A stretch of DNA of 64,000 nt from Agrypnia vestita (GCA_016648135.1 JADDOH010010142.1:62001-126000), one strand, 5' to 3'; counted from the first letter of the stretch, positions 10,809-23,770 are shown. Numbers and translations: made by a program. The notes: generated by a model not told the origin, from the letters alone.

Positions 10809-12041
10809 CCTGTGATTTTATGTGATATTTACCATTTGTTAAAGAATATTAAAATTGATTCTCAATAACCGAAATCTGTATTCAATTTATTTGCATGTAT
10901 ACTAAAGTATATAACGGGAAGTTAAACATTCTTTAGATTTATTTTGATGTTAAGCAGCACCCTCAAATATTTATGTCTGCTCTCTACCAATAAAAAAGAA
11001 TACTATAGAAAATAATGGTGACTATTATCCTTTCAATTTTCAAACATTTATTAGATTTCTAAAAAATATTTGTAAAAATTGAAGCACATATTTGACTTAT
11101 ATCATCAATGTATGTGATTTTTGTTGCTTTTAAATTTGCGTTAATGATACTCAAAAATGATTTGTTCTATTGATTTAAGTTATAGGAATTCCATCACTGT
11201 TTTAGTAATAAGGGAATTATATTTTGTATTGTAACTCAAAACTAAGTGGGTATAATTATGTTAACCTTAATTTTATTTTTGAAAATTTACGTATTTTTTA
11301 CCGTTCACCTCTGAATGTTAGTTATATCAGTGAGTGACATTGTAATTTCATTTGGGGCACCATGATTCTCCAGCAAAACAGTAATAAAATAATAAAAAAA
11401 TTACACATCCTTTTTTATTCGAATATTTTAAAGGAAAATGAATTGACCGTTAATCAAGTAAACAATAATATAATAATACTATAATTTATATACGAAATAT
11501 ATATTAATGCAAATATATTTATTAATGCTTTCTTGATTTTTTATGCTGTAGTTCTTGGTTCCCAAATACTATATATATATATATACATATTATGCTTTTT
11601 TTGCTAAATACCTTTGCGCTTTTTTTATGCTTCATTTATATATTCCTGAATACTGCTGTTTTTATGTGAAATCCTTACTTTCTTAATTTGTGCTATACTA
11701 ATTTAGCATTTTATTAATAATTTTATAGTTTTATATGAAACGCGCAAAAGAGTGTTTATAAAAAATTACAACCACTTTTATAAGAAATTTTCTCTTAATG
11801 GTTTTGTTTTCAATTATGAATACTCTGGAAAATACTAAATATCATAAGTAAACAAAAATGGATTTTATGTACAATACAGTGAATTAATTATTATTGTTAA
11901 AATGATATTTTAAATAAAATGAAGTTAGATAAAAAAGTAAAAATTAAATGTAAACAAATTTCACAACCAATATTAAAAAAAAAACAAATGAAATTGACAT
12001 TTATAAAACAGTGGGATTGAAATCCTTGAATCGTCTAAGAC
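10809..12041. other. Intergenic AT-rich sequence, nothing recognised
   Basis: Only simple sequence, such as the TATATA run near 11568, is visible; no ORF with protein-like composition. Confidence 0.4.
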
Positions 12042-12784
12042 CAGTGTTTCCTAAACTATGGGTCGCGAGCAAATATTAGGTGGGTCGCAGTCACAACACC
12101 GCGCAACACGTCTCGTCCGGGTCATGTCATGTTTATTATAGAAAACGCATTGCAACCAGATGTCAATGTAGTGTCTGCATTGTCACTCATTAACAGAGTT
12201 GAAAAATAACTTTAACGCTTACTTCGAAGAAGGGATCAAAAAGTTTGACAGGATAAACTGTATTTGTAATCCATTTCAAGACAACATATCAACTGAAATT
12301 TCAACAAAAGCAAGTGACGAGCTTATTGATTTATCGGAAGATACGTCGTTGAAAGCAAGAATTAGCAAAATTCTGGCATTTGGTTGCTGACACTTATCCC
12401 TGCTTATCTGACGAAGCCATAAAAGTCCTCCTCCCCTTCACTACCAAATACTTATGTGAAGTAGTATTTTCTGCCATGGTTTCTATTAAGACTAAATACA
12501 TAAATAAATTGGACGTATCGAATTCACTGCGATTAAATGTGACTGAAATTGAAGTCGACGCTAATGTTGTTATGACAAGAAACAGGCAACAAATGCATCC
12601 TTCCCATTAAAATATCATATATTAATATTTTTCGTAATGAAAAATTTCGATTATTTTTGGACGTTTTATTCTTAATTGAACAGTCTTTCGCATAGCTACA
12701 ATATGTATTGGGAAAATGTGAGGAGGTGGGTCCCGAAAACTGAATATTTTTTTGGTGGGTCGCGGTCAACTTTGGAAACCACTA
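12042..12784 (+). mobile_element. hAT element, ZBED5/FAM200-type transposase remnant
   Basis: The ends CAGTGTTTCCTAAACTATGG and its near-complement ending GGAAACCACTA are inverted, with GTCTA-containing flanks on both sides. The interior encodes the C-terminal hAT dimerisation region: in one frame up to about 12370, then in another frame FWHLVADTYPCLSDEAIKVL, LLPFTTKYLCE, FSAMVSIKTKYINKLDV and a final PSH. The LLPF-x-T-x-YLCE-x-x-FS and IK-x-K motifs are diagnostic. The frameshift near 12370 and the missing central catalytic part show it is dead. Confidence 0.75.
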
Positions 12785-12789
12785 GTCTA

Positions 12790-13585
12790 GACGGTTGGCG
12801 CCGGCATGCGGCACGGCGGTGTGATGGGCAAAAGATTGACAATACATGCTTTGTTATGGGCATTGAAAGATAATGTCCATCATGTCCACTGTCTTTTGTT
12901 TGTTATTTGGCATTATTATACGTTTTCATTGATCACTCTAATAATAGCAAATAATGTGGAAATATTTAATAAAATGGCGTGAACCGAATATTTATGACGT
13001 TATTCATAATTTTGTAAATACCCGGATCAGTTTTGACCCACCATCGTAGAGGATGTGTTATAAGGATCAAAGTCTCAAAATCTCATGCACCTTAAGAAAG
13101 CATTAAGGCCATCCGGGATATACATTTTAGTGAGCTGATTTTGTTTTACGCAAGCTCTAAATAATAACAATGTTTTCAAAATCCGGTCCAGGCGGGGAAG
13201 AATAACATAAGGAGTCAGGAGATCATTTTCCTTAGAAGATGTGGTGTTGGGGTATATTTGTTTTTTCAGGGGTCCTAAACAGTAACCACACAAAATTGGA
13301 AACAGATGGCATCGAGTATACCATAATATATATTTATATTGTATGAGGAAATAGGTTGGCCATGCAGAAGAGGAAGGGTGTCTTATGTTTTAAGCGGGGT
13401 CCTAAAGAGAAACTATGTAAACATTTAACATAACACATTTTTAATGACAGTAATAATAACACAGCTTTAATGAAAAATACTTTTGGGCCAGTTTTTTCAG
13501 TTTAGGGAAAAAAAGCAATGGAACAGCAGAAGGCGAGATATTGGGTTGCTTTAGATATGTATCTAATTTATTGCTTTTAGAACAG
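12790..13585. other. Intergenic sequence with degenerate repeat fragments
   Basis: Pieces with 'ggggtcctaaacag' near 13270 and 'ggggtcctaaagag' near 13395 resemble the repeat at 2605-3260. Nothing coding is recognised. Confidence 0.35.
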
Positions 13586-13858
13586 TTAAAATAGATAAAT
13601 ATTCATAAAATAAATGCAAAAAACCGAACCGAAAAGTATTGAAATTGGTTCTCCCATTTCCGCCTCTTCAATTATTTCTTGGCATGCCTGCCAAATTCCT
13701 CTACTCGTCGATGGTCTAGGTTCTTCTGGCTGTCTTGTCGGTCTTTCAATTACTCTTTCATCAAGAGCAGCACAAAGAATCGTCCGAACCCTTTCAACTA
13801 CAAGCGGTGTACTTAAAATTCTTGTTTTAAATCGAGGGTCGAGTACTGCCGCCAAAAC
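13586..13858 (-). pseudogene. hAT transposase fragment (Ac-type)
   Basis: The reading contains AAVLDPRFKTRIL near its start, matching the LDPRFK motif of hAT transposases, followed by a Pro/Ser-rich stretch (EEPRPSTSRG). The adjacent 13905-13985 carries repeated GGCGAATACGAATATTTG, which may belong to the same element. There is no catalytic core before it, so it is a fragment. Confidence 0.6.
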
Positions 13859-14008
13859 ATAATTTTGTGTTGCATTTAGCTATAAATAGTTTGTTCTTAA
13901 TATTCGTGATGATATTCGGCGAATACGAATATTTGGTAAATATCTACTATTCGGCGAATACGAATATTTGTATTCGTTGCATTACTAGTGAATAGTATTG
14001 GTGAATAA

Positions 14009-14065
14009 CAGGTTAACAGGATTGAGACAGGTTAACAGGATTGAGACAGGTTAACAGGATTGAGA
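14009..14065. repeat. Three tandem copies of a 19-bp unit
   Basis: CAGGTTAACAGGATTGAGA is repeated three times without mismatch. No function is suggested. Confidence 0.85.
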
Positions 14066-14069
14066 CAGT

Positions 14070-16600
14070 CTAGCAGAAAAATGAGCTTGAGTCAATAGTG
14101 AATGGTTTTTAATTGAAAGAATGAATTAATAAATTATATATATTATTGATGGAATTGGTGTTAATATTGTAGAGATTGAATGAATTGGTTGTTTCCAACA
14201 ATTTTGATGGGACTGGGGATGTAATTCTGTGGAAGATAAAGATCCCGAGCCAATTAAAATTCACTGAGAAATAAATTTTTTTATCAATGAATTTTTTTTA
14301 AAATATTGATGTATAATAAATCCCTAAATTTTTTCTCTGATTTTCTTATATATATATATATATATATAACATATTAAAGTGTCGTGTTAAATTTGAGTCA
14401 CTCTATAATCGGGCTAATATAGTGAATCAATACTGCAGAAGTTTTCTTCACAAAACATACATACCTAGTAATTTATCTTGGATGTAACCTTCCGATTAAG
14501 AGTTGTAGTGGTTAAAAATTTGTTTAATTTTATACATGTTAACCAGTAGAAGATAAGAGGTAATAAGTAAACATAAAATGACATTGAGCATAAATAATTG
14601 GGCAGCTTGACATTTTTACCTGACGAATCATCATACTCGTAAATCCACGGTACATTATAGTTTAGTAAGTATTGTAACTGCACAGTTTTTGTGATATTTT
14701 AAAATATTACTAGCATTTTAAACCTGATATAAAACTATTGACACCTAATTGGTATCCAGAGCTGGAGGTTGCAGGCACAATAATATCAGAATAGCTTGAA
14801 GGGAAGTGGTATCGAAATATTGTTTCTTGAAATTGAAGTTTGAAGACTTTCGCTTCAATTTCAAGAACTTGAAATAAACCTTTTGATTCCCTAAAATACA
14901 CTTTCCATATTGAGGCTGGCCCTCGGAGTACATTCAAAATGAATTTTTCTCACCAAAAATGACGTTACGTCAGGTGTATAGTGTAGCCAGTCATTTAATG
15001 TCTAAAAATTATTTTATTTGTTTATTTGAAAGAGGTAATTTTTTTTTTTAAATTATTGCTTATAATGAGTATATTATAGATCTAGGCCATCATGGTGAAT
15101 AAATTCCCAATAGCGTGTGTTAGAATTTATTTTCAAGTGTTATTTAAAAAAAATATTACTAACAGTAAAGTTGGCATTGCATCCCAAGACAAATGTATTT
15201 CAAATGAATATGTACTTGTACGATGATTCTTAACAATTGCAATATTCAGCATTTTACAATTAATAAGTTAAAAGTGTTACACACGTTAATTCTAAAATGC
15301 TCAATGATATAAATATCTAATTAAGCACTCTGAATCTAGAATACATATTCGAAACTAAGTATTGAAATTTTTTTAGATACATTATTTTTCATCATTAAAA
15401 TATATTATAGAAAATTTATACAAAACTTGTATTCCTTTATGCTCTGCTAGAAATTTATTTTGCCATAAATATATAAGCTTTCAATTGAAAGCTATATGTA
15501 ATCTAATAATGTTTGAACAAGTTAATAATGAATGGAATGTGATATATGAAATAATTTTGGAAATAAGGATATTATAAGGTGAAAGTTTATATTTCATAAA
15601 GGCTTGTTAGTAGGCTTAGTAATAAAAAGTATTATGTTAACTAAAATATTGATGTTTCGTCCGAGTTATTTCAGTTAGAAACTGGGACTGTAATGTATCT
15701 TCTCTTTAGGATTTTACATAATGTAAATTTAAATAAATAAATAATCAGTAACCCTTATTGTGTTTTGGTAAACAATGTTTTAGGAATAATATTGTAATAT
15801 GTTTTACTACAACATTTAACAAATATAACTCTTTTAGACTACTCTTGTGCTTTTGCTGTGCCATATAATACATAATTGTAACAGATTAATTATCTCCTTA
15901 GTACCATAAATTAGTATTCATTCAAAGTAAAGATTTCCCTCACTCAATTACATATGAATAATTTTTTTAACCATTGTAAACATGCGTGGATTTATAAATT
16001 TGCGTCATTCCATGAGAAATTACCTAGGTACGGTTGTTTGACTATTTCAGATATTATATACAGATTGTAGAACTATTTTACCAGGTAACCCCATCACTGT
16101 GTAACTCAAAACAATTTTTATTTTATTGATGTGTAACATCTTTCCTCTTGCTTTTCTGCACACTTCCAATAGATAATAACAAATATACAAAATCCTTCTG
16201 ATTTTGTATACATATTTGTTAAGTGGCTGGTGTCAAGCGTGTGGATGTTGTAACTTTGATACATTTTGGCTTATATCTTCAAAACTATCCAATAAATACT
16301 TTTTTTTACATTAATATAAATAATAATTGTAATTTATGTGATTATTTTTTTATATTTATTCAAAGTTTTGCGTTTATGGGGTTACCTGTGGTAAAAAAAA
16401 GTATGTGAACTGGCCAAGCAACTATTTATTTTAAAATTACGTGATTTCACGTGGTCATTAATTTTTTGTAAACTCTGAAGTATCTTAAACAATCAACAAT
16501 TGTCATCTTTCAAATTTTTTGTATGTTTATCGCAATCAAACGCAAGTATTTATTTAGTACAGGTATTCTTCGATTTACAATCTAATTACATTCCTAAGCT
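14070..16600. other. Intergenic AT-rich sequence, no gene recognised
   Basis: A TA microsatellite lies near 14345. A short - strand reading at 14710-14937 has no family resemblance. Nothing else stands out. Confidence 0.4.
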
Positions 16601-16604
16601 TTGG

Positions 16605-17900
16605 TTGTACATAGCATTGGTCGTAAGCTGAATTACATACAAATAATGTAATTAGGTTTTCATTTCATTGTTAGGGATGGAAAACTTAATATGTAACAAT
16701 GTATTTTATATTGTTAAAAATATTTTTTTTCCCGTGTAAGTGTAAATCATTGAAAGTGGAACTGCCGTAACTCAAGGACTATCTGTATATATTTTTTAAT
16801 TCCCACCCTTACAAAACAGCTTCTCAGGAGGCATATTTTTTTTATGTACGTGGCAGTTTTTACGTGTTTCAGTACGTTACATGGGTCGTAAGTCGAATTA
16901 CATACAAAAAATGTAATTATGTTTTCATTTCTTTGTTAGGGATGGCAAACTTCATTTATAACAATCCTAAATGTGTTAAAAATGTTTTCTTCCACTTAAG
17001 TGTAAATCGTTTTTAGTCAAACTGTCTTAACTCGAGGACTACCTGTATATATATTTTTAAATTCCCACCCTAACAAAACAGCTTCTCAGGATGCATATTT
17101 TTTTATATGCGTCAGTTTATACATATTTTTAATACTAGCATTGGTCTTATATTGAATTACATACCTAAAATTAAAATATGTTTTAATTTCACTGTTAGGG
17201 ATGGCACTTGGAAAACTTAATTTATAGCAATCGGCCTTATTCTGAAAATAGCAATATTGGGATCTTAAGATTGTTATTCCAACACTAAGTAGACGAGAAT
17301 AAAGTTATACGTCGGTGTTCGGTATTCGTCGTACTCAAATAAGGAGATTTTTTATTTTCACATATCTGTCTCAAAGAAATAACTTTATTTGCGGTGTACA
17401 ATGTCTGCAATGCCATAAAAAAAAGGGATTGATTTCTCCGGCGCCTTCTTCTCCAGGTGGTCTGGTTTGACAGAGCTTCAAACGGATTACCAAAGTACCA
17501 TAAACTTAACCTTACAATTCTCATGTTTCGACTAAAATTACATGAAATAAGTACTTATGCTGTATTTAAAGCTTATAGAACAAAGATTATTTCATATGCA
17601 CTTATTAATTTCTTCTCCCACTCCTGATGTAAAATTATGGCAAAATTGTGATTGTCGCCTTAGACTCGTATTTACATTTTGATGTTTGACGGATAACCGT
17701 CATGTACTTCTTATTCACTCTCCCTCACTCTCAAGTAGAAATTGAAAGAAACCATCACTGACATATACCTACGTCTCGTTTATTTTTTATTTGTTTTGTC
17801 AATTACATAAGTGTTGGGATAACAAAACAGCTTTTCAGGATGCCTGTTTTTTTTTTCATATGTAGCAGTTATATTGATTTATTTTACAGAAGATTTTGAA
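16605..17900. repeat. Tandem array of ~290-bp units, third unit interrupted
   Basis: Three successive units begin near 16610, 16880 and 17145 with CATTGGTCGTA or a variant and share AATTACATAC, GTTAGGGATGG, CAAAACAGCTTCTCAGG and a T-rich tract. Unit three stops near 17230 and resumes with AACAAAACAGCTTTTCAGGA at about 17822. The sequence between is a foldback-type element. Confidence 0.65.
17230..17828. repeat. Foldback element (family B), diverged copy
   Basis: It starts CTTATTCTGAAAATAGCAAT and ends near CATAAGTGTTGGGATAA, sharing motifs with the clearer copy at 18158-18828 (ACGTCGGTGTT, TGGCAAAATTGTGA, CACTCCTGATG). It sits inside a tandem-repeat unit. Confidence 0.5.
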
Positions 17901-18157
17901 GTATTTCTCAATTCATTGTCAGTGAAAGCTATATTAATAATTGAAAACAAAAATGTTCTTTATTGCTATAAACTATGTACATACATCCATAATGCTCTCA
18001 AACATTTGTTATAATGATGCTTGGTATGCTGCTCAGTTGTTTCCTATGTAATTATGTATATGCTTCACATACAAGTTTTGTACTCAGTGCTATTCGATTT
18101 ATCATGTGAAGAAATCATTGAAATTGTTTACTATTTTCATAGTATTGTAGCATACAT

Positions 18158-18828
18158 TCGGCCCGATTCTGAAAATAACAATGTCTGGATCTTTAAGATC
18201 TTTATCCCAACACTTAATAGATGATAATAAAAATTAAAAATGTCCTGAGCGGATTTTGTAATTCTACGGCTCAAATGCACTGTATTAAAAGATGATATAA
18301 GAAAGATTGTTTCTTACAATCGTATTAATTTCTTCATCCACAGCGTCCAGATGAAATATCATGGCTAAACTTGTAATGACCGCGTTCGGCGTTACCCCGT
18401 ATTCAAATCTTCCCACCTTGACATTTTTTGACAGATATGTCTGGATCTTTATCCCAACACTTAATAGACGATAATAAAAATTAAAAATAAACGAGACATA
18501 GCTTTACGTCGGTGTTTGTTTCTATGAGGGAGGGAGAAAGACGTAAATTGTTATCTATCAAATGTCAAGATGGGAAGATTTGAATACGCGGTAGCGCCGA
18601 ACGTGGTCATGACAAGTTTAGCCATGATGTTTCATCTGGACGCTGTGGATGAAGAAATTAATATGATTGTAAGAAACAATCTTTCTTATATCGTCTTCTA
18701 ATACAGTGTATTTGAGCCGTAGAATTACAAAATCTGCTCTGGACATTTTTAATTTTCATTATCGTCTATTAAGTGTTGGGATAAAGATCTTAAAGATCCA
18801 GACATTGTTATTTTCAGAATACGGATGA
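18158..18828. repeat. Foldback element (family B) with ~270-bp arms
   Basis: The left arm from TTCTGAAAATAACAATGTC to GCGTTCGGCGTTACC is nearly perfectly complementary to the right arm ending GACATTGTTATTTTCAGAA. The spacer is about 120 bp and holds a direct repeat of the arm start (GTCTGGATCTTTATCCCAAC). No ORF. Confidence 0.75.
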
Positions 18829-18829
18829 A

Positions 18830-19690
18830 TATCAAATTAGAGTGTGGAAACTCCAGCCTCAATCCCATGTCATGTCGTGTCAAAAGATGTAAAATTGTGC
18901 CGGGAATAGTATCCCTGTTTATGGCTATGATCTTGTATATAATGTAGTTGATACATCTTAATAGGCCCACAATTCTTTGGTTCGCATTGAGATCTTCCGA
19001 GATTACATTTTATTGCCAGATTAGATTGGTTATTTTCAGTGTCAACACTTGTGGAAAATTTGTATTTAATATAAGATTGTTTACATAAACTGATTATTTA
19101 TTGTATCAATAAAGTATTTATTCAAAAGATAAAATGTTATTTTTTATTTTTTAACCCAAAATAATTATAAATTAAAACATATTTATTGCTACATTTGCAC
19201 ATTCAAAATTAATAAGCTCTAAAAAATATTATCTTAAATGATACATGCATATTATTATGCATTATTTTTTTATAAAATAAAATAAAATAATTTGAAGCAA
19301 TAAATGAAACATTTTTATCAGCCAGTAATACACAAGATTAAATATTTTCCTCCATTTCAATATAATTCTCTAAAATAAGTGTTATTTAAATTGAATTACA
19401 CAAATAATTGTAATTCTTATGAGGGAAAATTATTATTATTATTAAAATCATGTCAGAAATTGAAGAATATTATTGAGCCCTTTAGTTTAGGTCTCAGGAG
19501 AACGCCTGAAAGATGCCAGTATGATGAAATTATTCACATCTGGGGATGACGTGTAAGTTGTGATTATAAACTAACATCAAAAATTTAAAAATATTTTTTT
19601 TATTTCAGTCAGACTGATGCATTTGTGAAATGTTTAACTAAATATTTATTAATTTCTTACAAAATAAACTCATACTCGTGTTGAATTACA
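18830..19690. other. Intergenic AT-rich sequence, nothing recognised
   Basis: No coding or repeat signal was recognised on either strand. Confidence 0.35.
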
Positions 19691-20190
19691 CCATGTTCTT
19701 TTTGTGGCCTATCCACTCAATGGACGTTGGCTACGAGAACTTTATTTACTGTGGCCTGGAACAGTTCTACATTAAACTGGCCAAATCGTCTCAGGTTTTT
19801 CAACCGTGATGTTCTCCTTCTTCCAGAGTCCTGACTTTCTTCGATGTATCATCACATGTCCGAGATAAAGTTTTCGGATTTTTAATTACTTATTTTTCTT
19901 TATTCATCTGAACCATAAAATCTTCATTCATAATTCTGTCTATCCAGCTTATTTTGAGCATTCTTCTGTAGATCCAAATCTTAAGTCGTCTTATCAATTC
20001 TTCGGTAAGCGTCAACGCTTCCATTCCGTAAAATAATATCGAAAACATATAACATCTGACCATTCCTAGGTTAAGATCTTGACGGCAGAACATCTTTTTC
20101 ATGCAGATAAAGTTTGCACGAGCTTGCTCAACGCGACATTTGATTTCAACCAAAGGATCTCGTCTTTCATTTAAGGAGGACACCTACCTA
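19690..20190 (-). pseudogene. LINE reverse-transcriptase C-terminal fragment
   Basis: The - strand reads EQARANFICMKKMFC, MVRCYMFSILFYGMEALTL, IWIYRRMLKISWIDRI and MNKEK, then in another frame GRRRTSRLKNLRRFGQFNVE. These are the thumb region and the C-terminal tail of a LINE polymerase. Stops and frameshifts make it a pseudogene. Confidence 0.75.
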
Positions 20191-21030
20191 TAAAGCGCGA
20201 AAAAAGGCAATTTGTGTGAATTTTTTTAAGGAAACCTATATGAATCATGGTATTGGTATCATTTCTACATGAAAGTACATACCTTTGTGAATATGTTAAA
20301 TTTTTTTTATTAAAAAATATTCAACATTGGCAAAAAAAATTTGGTTTCTGTCGACGGCCGAAAAAAAAGTTCCTCCGCGGTGACCACTCCCAATTCATCT
20401 GTAATCATAAAAATAAACCAAAAGATTAATAAAATTGACACTACAATTTAGTCTTTGACGTAGAAGTTTTTGAAAATATTGATTTTTGACAAAATGGCGG
20501 GCGTTTGAATTTAAAATAGCAAAATAGCATTTTCTAGGGAAAAATTCAGATTTATTATACCGATAAAAAAAAAACTAAGTCACTTAAAAAAAAAATCCTA
20601 CGACAAAGACTAGATAATTATGTATAGAATATCCACTAGAAATTTCAAGTTGATTGGTTCAGTGCTGAGATATTTTGGTCACCGATTTTTAAAACATGGT
20701 TTTGAGTAAAACGTATTTGAAAATTGAGTAATGAATAAATCACAAAATTTTTCAACTTACATAAAATCATTGATTCCAGGTCATCATCGAGCTCTCTTTA
20801 TAAACATAATAAAAATATGTCTTAACGTTTCTATTACGAAAGTAATAATAATAATAATAAACGCGTAATCAACAATGGGATGCTACTATTATCAACTATA
20901 ACTTTGTAATTTTTTTTAAATTTTTGCTTTAAATTTTCACCAGACATTATTAAGATCTCAAGCTTTAATAAAATGCAAAAATTTTAAAATGGATTTTTTT
21001 TAAATGACTAGGTAGGTATTGCCCCTTTAA
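20171..21030. repeat. Possible DNA transposon with short inverted ends
   Basis: The left end (TTAAGGAGGACACCTACCTA) and the right end (TAGGTAGGTATTGCCCCTTT) are imperfect inverted copies over about 20 bp. The interior has no transposase. The left border overlaps the LINE fragment, so the call is tentative. Confidence 0.4.
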
Positions 21031-21086
21031 CCGCAGCCCAATACAATGCAATACTTGGGCTGCAGTTAAAGAGGGAATACCTTTCT
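21011..21086. other. Short near-perfect hairpin
   Basis: GGTATTGCCCCTTTAACC and GCAGCCCAA pair with TTGGGCTGCAGTTAAAGAGG and GAATACC around a 12-nt loop, giving about 27 base pairs with few mismatches. It has pre-miRNA dimensions, but its left arm coincides with the end of the putative transposon at 20171-21030, so a transposon-terminus origin is more likely. Confidence 0.4.
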
Positions 21087-21239
21087 ATATATATTTCTCT
21101 AGTTTCGTTCCAACATTATAAAAACTTTCATTATCAACTGCGTTATTTTTGCTTATGAGCATGTATTATGTCCTAATCTATGAAATTACCGTTTTTTATA
21201 GAAAAATTTAAACAATTTTTTTATGAAAATTATATATTA

Positions 21240-21575
21240 AATTAATCAAAGTTGTCGATGTACTTTCGGCATTTTAATGGAAGTTCATTGATGCCTTTGC
21301 TGTAAGTATTTTGGGAACAGGAATCAATGAATTCTTTAAAAGTATTTTTCACCGCCTCATCGTAGTTGAAATTTTTCCCGTATAAAAAGTTATCAAAATT
21401 CCGAAAAAATTGGATGTCGATAGGTACAAGGTCTGGCAAGTCAGGCAGATGACGGAATTTCAATTCAAAGCTCCTGTAATTTTTAGACAGTCCATTGTGA
21501 AGTGTATGGACGACCGTTGTCATGGAGAAGTAGTGGACCAGAGCAATTGATAAGTCTCGGTTGTTTGACAACGAG
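21240..21575 (-). pseudogene. mariner transposase C-terminal fragment
   Basis: The reading includes LPDLVPIDIQFFRNFDNFL, then FNYDEAVKNTFKEFID and GINELPLKCRKYIDNFD. This is the C-terminal part of a mariner transposase, including the region of the third catalytic Asp (in the PDL-x-P-x-D motif, here VPID). The upstream catalytic domain is not recognisable. Confidence 0.75.
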
Positions 21576-21579
21576 CTTG

Positions 21580-22055
21580 TCTATCATTGTTTTCAATTTT
21601 TAACAGTTCTTCTTCTTCTTCTTTTGTTTGTGGGTTGCGTCTTCGTTGGCAATGGGTGTGATGGTTGTATTTAAATAGGTGTGATGGTTTATTTACATAA
21701 ACATTATTCTATGTGGATGATTCAATTCTATTAGTAATGGAAAAGGATATGGGGTGCATAATGTTAGTTTATTTAATTTTTATAGATTTATACAGTGAGC
21801 TTTTAGGAATCTTGTTAGTAATTTTAAAGTGATTTGATCGTGGGAACTTAAGAGGGTTGGGATGTAGATGGGGAACGGAATATTGTAATAAGAAAGATCT
21901 TGAATAAAATTTGAGTACCAGTCATTGATTGGGCATCCAAAAAATATGTGTAACTCTGCAGTAATTGATGTGCTAGATCTCAAGAAGCTGTAATGAATTA
22001 TGCCGGCACAGGTCCACCACGCAGTCACAAGTTTTTTTTTTACGCTTCAAAGCTC
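21580..22055. other. Unclassified sequence, possibly a retroelement tail
   Basis: A - strand reading at 21780-22028 (AWWTCAGIIHYSFLRSS) is open but matches no family I can name. The adjoining TTCTTCTTCTTCTT tract suggests a retroelement 3' region. Confidence 0.3.
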
Positions 22056-22130
22056 TTAGCTTAGTTGAAAATAGTAAGAATATTGATGTGACATGTATTC
22101 CGTGTCCGCATCTCTATTTAAAAAAAATAA
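22055..22130 (+). repeat. SINE (family 2) 3' tail fragment
   Basis: TTAGTTGAAAATAGTAAGAA then TATTGATGTGACATGTATTC and CCGTGTCCGCATC, followed by an A-rich tail, match the 3' part of the SINE at 48080-48265. Confidence 0.6.
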
Positions 22131-22149
22131 ATAATAATAAATAAAAAAA

Positions 22150-22312
22150 AACAGGCCAGGAGACCCAATTACAGAAGTGAAATACATCACAAAACACCCA
22201 GGCTTGAGTAAATCACATAGATTAAAATTGTGACTTCACCAGGAATCGAACCCGAAACTCTCGGTGTGGGAAGCCAATGTCACATCCACTGTGCTACGAG
22301 GGCCGCCTTTTA
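22150..22312 (-). repeat. tRNA-derived SINE (family 1)
   Basis: On the - strand the head reads GGCGGCCCTCGTAGCACAGT (A-box region TAGCACAGTGG) and later GGGTTCGATTCCTGG (B box GGTTCGATTCC): internal RNA polymerase III promoter elements of tRNA origin. A tail follows with GGGTGTTTTGTGATGTA. It does not fold as a functional tRNA; it is a short interspersed retroposon. Confidence 0.75.
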
Positions 22313-22319
22313 CTTTTAC

Positions 22320-23770
22320 TTACAATTACTCTTCCACAGTTGTACAATGTGTTTTTTAAATTAATTTTTATAACAAACGCTATTTACAAATGATATTCGT
22401 CTCTAAGAAACCAAAGCATAAAATTGATAAAACAATTCATGTAAATACTTTAAAAAGTCCATAGTTTTTCCCCGCGCGCTCCCAATTCGTCCCTGTTTGG
22501 ACACACATGCGGGCGGCGCAAGGGGGGTCCATGGACCGCAGCGATCTGTACAGAAAACAGACAGGAATTGAGTTTTATATGTACAGATCTATAATATGAT
22601 GATGAATATTTTTTTACAGAAATTCTAGATACACACAATTATGTTGATTTTTTGAAATCGTTTGGAAGAATCAATAAGAGCGTTTATTTAATTTAATTTC
22701 CTCGAAGAAAACAAATGAGCGACAGGGAGTGGGAAGAGAGAAAAATAACAAACAATAATATAAATATTCATTAATTTATTTATGACGTTACTACATCATG
22801 ATTTATATTTTTATTATTCTAATCATATACTTTTTTTCTCAATATAACAATTAAAAACTTAATAGAAATGAGAAGATATGGGACACTGACTAAAGTAAAC
22901 ATAGAATTATATTATTTTCTACTTGCTCTAAAAAATTCACATATGTATTAAGTCATTAGTAAAATCTTGTTGCAATTCATTACAGATATCATCGCAATAG
23001 AAGCACCATCAATAGAATCAGAATAATAAAAATGAAAATTTAATTCATATGGCATTAGCTCAAACTTTGGGTCGTCTTATTGCATGTACATGACAACACT
23101 AGGAATCATTTATTTTATCCAGAGGTGCACATTTGTGAATTGTGTATAAGGTATTAATGTGCCTGGGATTTCCTCCTGATGAAATGATTTTTTAAAGATT
23201 TTTATTACAGAAAGTTTGGTGGTACTTATGTATTGTCACTGAGGAAATATTGTTTTCTTTTAAAGTTAAATAAATTCTCTTCATATTATTTTTATAGTTA
23301 TTTTTTGATTCAGTATCATATTTTTCCTGTTAAAATGGACTTGCTTTTTGGTAACTTTGCTCTAGACTGTGGGACTCCCAGGGACTTTAAGGGCCTGAAA
23401 ACAACTATACCAGCATGCACATTTCCCATAAAATATGATAGCCAACTCTGGGTACAAGAATTTGAGGGATCCAGAAGCTATATCTCATTTTAAATCATTT
23501 CACAGATATTTTTCAGTTCAAGATTCAAGATATGTTCCGCATTGTCACCAATGAAACATTATTTATGGAACATTGAACCAAGTTGATCAAGTTTAATTGG
23601 AAAGTTCCATTTGTCTTGGGTTGATATATATGTTAAAATTATCAGATTTTGATACATGATTTTGTGAACAGAAAAACAATAAATTATAACATTGAATAAA
23701 CATATTAAAAAATATTTTTTTAATAATTAATTTGAAATTCAAGGACCTAATAAAACCATTTCGAATCGTG
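22320..23770. other. Intergenic sequence, no gene recognised
   Basis: A short piece near 22545-22600 (ACAGACAGGAATTGAG) matches the end of the repeat at 2605-3260. The open stretch at 23233-23493 has no recognisable motif. Confidence 0.35.

Noticed and set aside
13614..13862. + strand frame opposite the hAT fragment
   Set aside because: Antisense shadow of the hAT transposase remnant on the - strand.
22150..22312. tRNA gene on the - strand
   Set aside because: A and B boxes are present but the cloverleaf stems do not pair and the element has a SINE tail.
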